64,000 nucleotides of DNA from Flavobacterium sp. 9. Lineage in GTDB: Bacteria > Bacteroidota > Bacteroidia > Flavobacteriales > Flavobacteriaceae. The notes below the pieces were generated by a model, which did no database searches, had not been told where the DNA came from, and saw only the letters and a list, made by a program, of their open reading frames with translations. Below, piece after piece: positions 61,917 through 64,000 of this stretch (positions are counted from its first letter, which is position 1; every line of letters starts with the position of its first letter). The stretch covers positions 5,456,001 to 5,520,000 of the forward strand of contig NZ_PEEU01000001.1 in assembly GCF_002754195.1 (NCBI RefSeq), in the 5' to 3' direction. The position numbers and the translations under genes were made by a program.

Positions 61917-63383
61917 ATGTTGCCGTATAAAACTCTAATTCTAATTGATCGCGAATCGTCAGTAACACTTTATATACAAGTGTGCAATACTTTTATTTCG
62001 TTGATTACCAATGGTACTTTGAAGCCTTCAGATGCGTTACCAAGTTCACGTGTTTTATCGGAACTCATTGGTATTAACAGAAATACGGTTAAATTGGCTT
62101 ACGAAGAATTAATAAGTCAGGGTTGGGCAGAATCTATAGATCGGAAAGGTGTTTTTGTACTTTCGAAATTGCCTATAATTTCTAAAGTAAAATTACCGGA
62201 AACCAATAAAAATCAGTTTCAGGAAGGTTTTATCTGGACGAATACTTTTGAGAAAGAAGTAGAATCATATGGAAAAAATATTCACAAAGATCCAATTGTT
62301 ATTGATGATGGTTTTCCCGATGTTCGCTTGGCGCCAATAGACCAATTGATGCGCGAATACAGAAGTTTATCCAGAAAATTCTATGGCAAAAACTTCCTGA
62401 AATATGGCAGCACATTAGGATCTGAAAATCTTAGAATTGCGATTTGTAATTATCTTTCGAATACAAGAGGATTAGTGGTTTCTCCCGAAAATATTATCAT
62501 TACAAAAGGCAGCCAAATGGGAATTTATCTGGCGTCTCAGTTAATTTTGAATCCAAATGATACAATCGTTGTTGGTGTTTCGAGTTTTGCAACTGCCGAT
62601 GATACTTTTAAATATTGTGGCGCAAATTTAGAACGAGTTCCTATCGACGATAACGGAATGGATGTTGATTATTTGCAGGAAATTCTGAAGCATAAAAAAA
62701 TAAAAGCCGTTTATATAATTCCGCATCATCATTGTCCAACTGGCGTAACGATGAGTATGGAACGTCGTTTAAAACTGCTGAATCTTGCCAAAGAATATCG
62801 TTTTGCGATTATAGAAGATGATTACGATTTTGATTTTCACTATGATAATAAGCCTTATTTGCCATTGGCGAGTATTGATCACAATCAGAATGTGATTTAT
62901 ATTGGCTCAATTTCAAAAACTTTTGCGCCCGCATTGCGAATTGGTTTTATGGTTGGATCTCCGGCTTTTATTGAAGCAGCGGGATCTTTACGAAAAATGA
63001 TTGACAGACAAGGCGATACACTTCTGGAAGAAGCTTTTGCAATTATGTATGAAAATGGAGAAATGGAAAGGCATTTTAGAAAATCATTAAAAATCTACAA
63101 ACAACGCCGAAATCATTTTTGCCAAATTCTGAGTTCTGATTTTAAAAACGAGATAGACTTTAGAATTCCCGAAGGCGGATTGGCGGTTTGGGCGAATTTT
63201 AATGAGAATATTAACTTGATAAAAATGTCTAATGAAGTTGGTAAAAAAGGACTTTCGATTAACAACGGAAATTTTTATAAAAACGATAAATTCTCTCCAA
63301 ATGCAATACGAATGGGTTTTGCTTCTTTGGCAGAGAATGAAATGGAAAAAGCGTTGGCAATCCTCAAAAGCGTACTTCAATAA
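61917..63383 (+). CDS. MocR/PdxR-type GntR regulator with aminotransferase domain
   Basis: A 488-aa fusion. N-terminal GntR winged-helix domain about 15-80 (YIQVCNTFISLITNGTLKP, LPSSRVLSELIGINRNTVKLAYEEL). The C-terminal fold-type I aminotransferase domain has the PLP lysine within IYIGSISKTFAPALRIGFMV and the cofactor-contact block EDDYDFDFHY. MocR proteins use PLP or an imine for transcription control. The 78-bp divergent gap to doxX suggests that doxX is its target (inference). The start is ATG, and upstream DNA has no better alternative. Confidence 0.94.
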   Translation: MLPYKTLILIDRESSVTLYIQVCNTFISLITNGTLKPSDALPSSRVLSELIGINRNTVKLAYEELISQGWAESIDRKGVFVLSKLPIISKVKLPETNKNQFQEGFIWTNTFEKEVESYGKNIHKDPIVIDDGFPDVRLAPIDQLMREYRSLSRKFYGKNFLKYGSTLGSENLRIAICNYLSNTRGLVVSPENIIITKGSQMGIYLASQLILNPNDTIVVGVSSFATADDTFKYCGANLERVPIDDNGMDVDYLQEILKHKKIKAVYIIPHHHCPTGVTMSMERRLKLLNLAKEYRFAIIEDDYDFDFHYDNKPYLPLASIDHNQNVIYIGSISKTFAPALRIGFMVGSPAFIEAAGSLRKMIDRQGDTLLEEAFAIMYENGEMERHFRKSLKIYKQRRNHFCQILSSDFKNEIDFRIPEGGLAVWANFNENINLIKMSNEVGKKGLSINNGNFYKNDKFSPNAIRMGFASLAENEMEKALAILKSVLQ

Positions 63384-63441
63384 GACTTCTGGACCACTAT
63401 CGATTTTAGAATTGGGGTATTTTAGATCCTGATTACTGTTC

Positions 63442-63449
63442 TAATTTTG
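63442..63449 (+). promoter_or_regulatory. Putative -7 element of GNAT promoter
   Basis: TAATTTTG fits TAnnTTTG, 18 nt before the ATG at 63468. The nearest TTG upstream is too far (27 nt) for a standard -33 element. Confidence 0.4.
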
Positions 63450-63467
63450 TATAAAAAACATACAATT

Positions 63468-63905
63468 ATGGAGTCTATTTATCAGATTAAAAAAATCGAA
63501 ACAACATCAGAAATCGAGCAATGTTGGGATGTCGCTTATGTATTAAGACCACATTTGAATAAAAATAACTGGAATGCTACGATTACAGAAATGATGCAAA
63601 ACGAAAAGTACAGCATTGCCGGAATCATGGACGAAGATAAGGTTGTTGCTTTTGCAGGATATCGCGTTATGACTTCTCTGCACAGTGGAAACATCATTTA
63701 CATTGATGATTTATGCACGTTAGAAAATTACAGAGGAAAAGGTTTTGCGACTCAATTATTAAATCATGTAAAAGAAATCGCTATTTCGCTTGGCAAAGAA
63801 GCTGTAGTTCTGGATACTGGTTTTACGAATAATACAGCCCAAAAAGTATATTTAAAAAACGGATTTGAATTGACTGCGGTTCATTTGTCAAACAGATTAA
63901 AATAA
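63468..63905 (+). CDS. GNAT-family N-acetyltransferase
   Basis: A 145-aa single-domain acetyltransferase from the ATG at 63468; a TTG at 63447 would begin inside the promoter-like TAATTTTG. The GNAT core has YIDDLCTLENYRGKGFATQLLNHVKEIA, with the acetyl-CoA loop RGKGFA, and VLDTGFTNNTAQKVYLKNGFEL as the last motif. Substrate unknown. It lies 85 nt after the MocR gene on the same strand. Confidence 0.9.
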   Translation: MESIYQIKKIETTSEIEQCWDVAYVLRPHLNKNNWNATITEMMQNEKYSIAGIMDEDKVVAFAGYRVMTSLHSGNIIYIDDLCTLENYRGKGFATQLLNHVKEIAISLGKEAVVLDTGFTNNTAQKVYLKNGFELTAVHLSNRLK

Positions 63906-63907
63906 TA

Positions 63908-64000
63908 ATTTAAACACGAATTTCACGAATTTGCACAAATTGAAATGGTTAAAATAGTTTGTGAAATTAATTTCACGAACGAGTTAGTGTAAATTCGTGA
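63908..64000. repeat. CACGAATTTCACGAATT-type repeat, cut by the window end
   Basis: ACACGAATTTCACGAATTTGC at 63915 is partly mirrored by GTGAAATTAATTTCACGAAC and by GTAAATTCGTGA at the end. It resembles the repeat at 2884-2943. The right boundary is outside the window. Confidence 0.6.

Overview
The window is low-GC DNA that reads as a member of the Bacteroidota, most likely Flavobacterium or a close relative. The support is the SusC/SusD pair with FecR and an ECF sigma factor, a type IX secretion C-terminal signal, several small Flavobacterium-type families (DUF6660, DUF6428, DUF1810), promoters of the TTG-N19-TAnnTTTG type, and many dispersed palindromic intergenic repeats of the kind common in flavobacteria. 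No tRNA, rRNA, CRISPR array, transposase, integrase or phage gene was seen, so it looks like ordinary chromosome with strong repeat activity.

Layout. 1-4737 (+): a hybrid histidine kinase with three receiver domains (cut by the window edge), a lone receiver, CheR and CheB. 4971-6875 (-): two outer-membrane barrel proteins. 7196-15608 (+): a heavy-metal efflux locus with a small Cys/His-rich protein, CzcA-type RND pump, TolC-type channel, periplasmic adaptor and a P-type ATPase. 15661-23529: GNAT, BamA-like barrel, tautomerase, two exported sulfatases with a VOC protein between them, and a membrane protein. 23612-25057: a serine hydrolase gene interrupted by one in-frame stop codon. 25151-26964 (-): an ars operon (arsR, DUF6428, a 41-aa membrane peptide, arsC) containing two tandem 155-bp palindromic elements and no exporter gene. 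27140-36472 (-): an ECF sigma/FecR/SusC/SusD/lipoprotein operon followed by a di-heme peroxidase. 36855-43464 (-): an ABC transporter (ATPase and two DUF3526-type permeases) with a TonB-dependent receptor encoded inside the operon, and a small His/Cys protein upstream. 43607-48500: DUF1810, a divergent DapB-like protein flanked by direct repeats, and sdhB/sdhA without a visible sdhC. 48656-55521: a multidomain secreted sugar dehydrogenase, an HExxH protein, a divergent HxlR regulator/azoreductase pair around a perfect 36-bp palindrome, and a thiolase. 55733-63905: a TonB-dependent siderophore-type receptor, an LLM oxidoreductase, DUF1634/TauE, a 54-aa orphan ORF with its own terminator, DoxX, a MocR regulator and a GNAT.

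The most distinctive signals are: (i) a CGCAAAG-type palindromic repeat that supplies coding sequence in the metal-efflux operon, including the signal peptide core of the adaptor lipoprotein; (ii) palindromic repeats nested three deep at about 17637-17960; (iii) two small genes below usual length cut-offs, one inside the ars operon; (iv) the single-codon interruption of the serine hydrolase. Starts were moved inward from the longest reading frame where a signal peptide, family length or a neighbouring gene required it.
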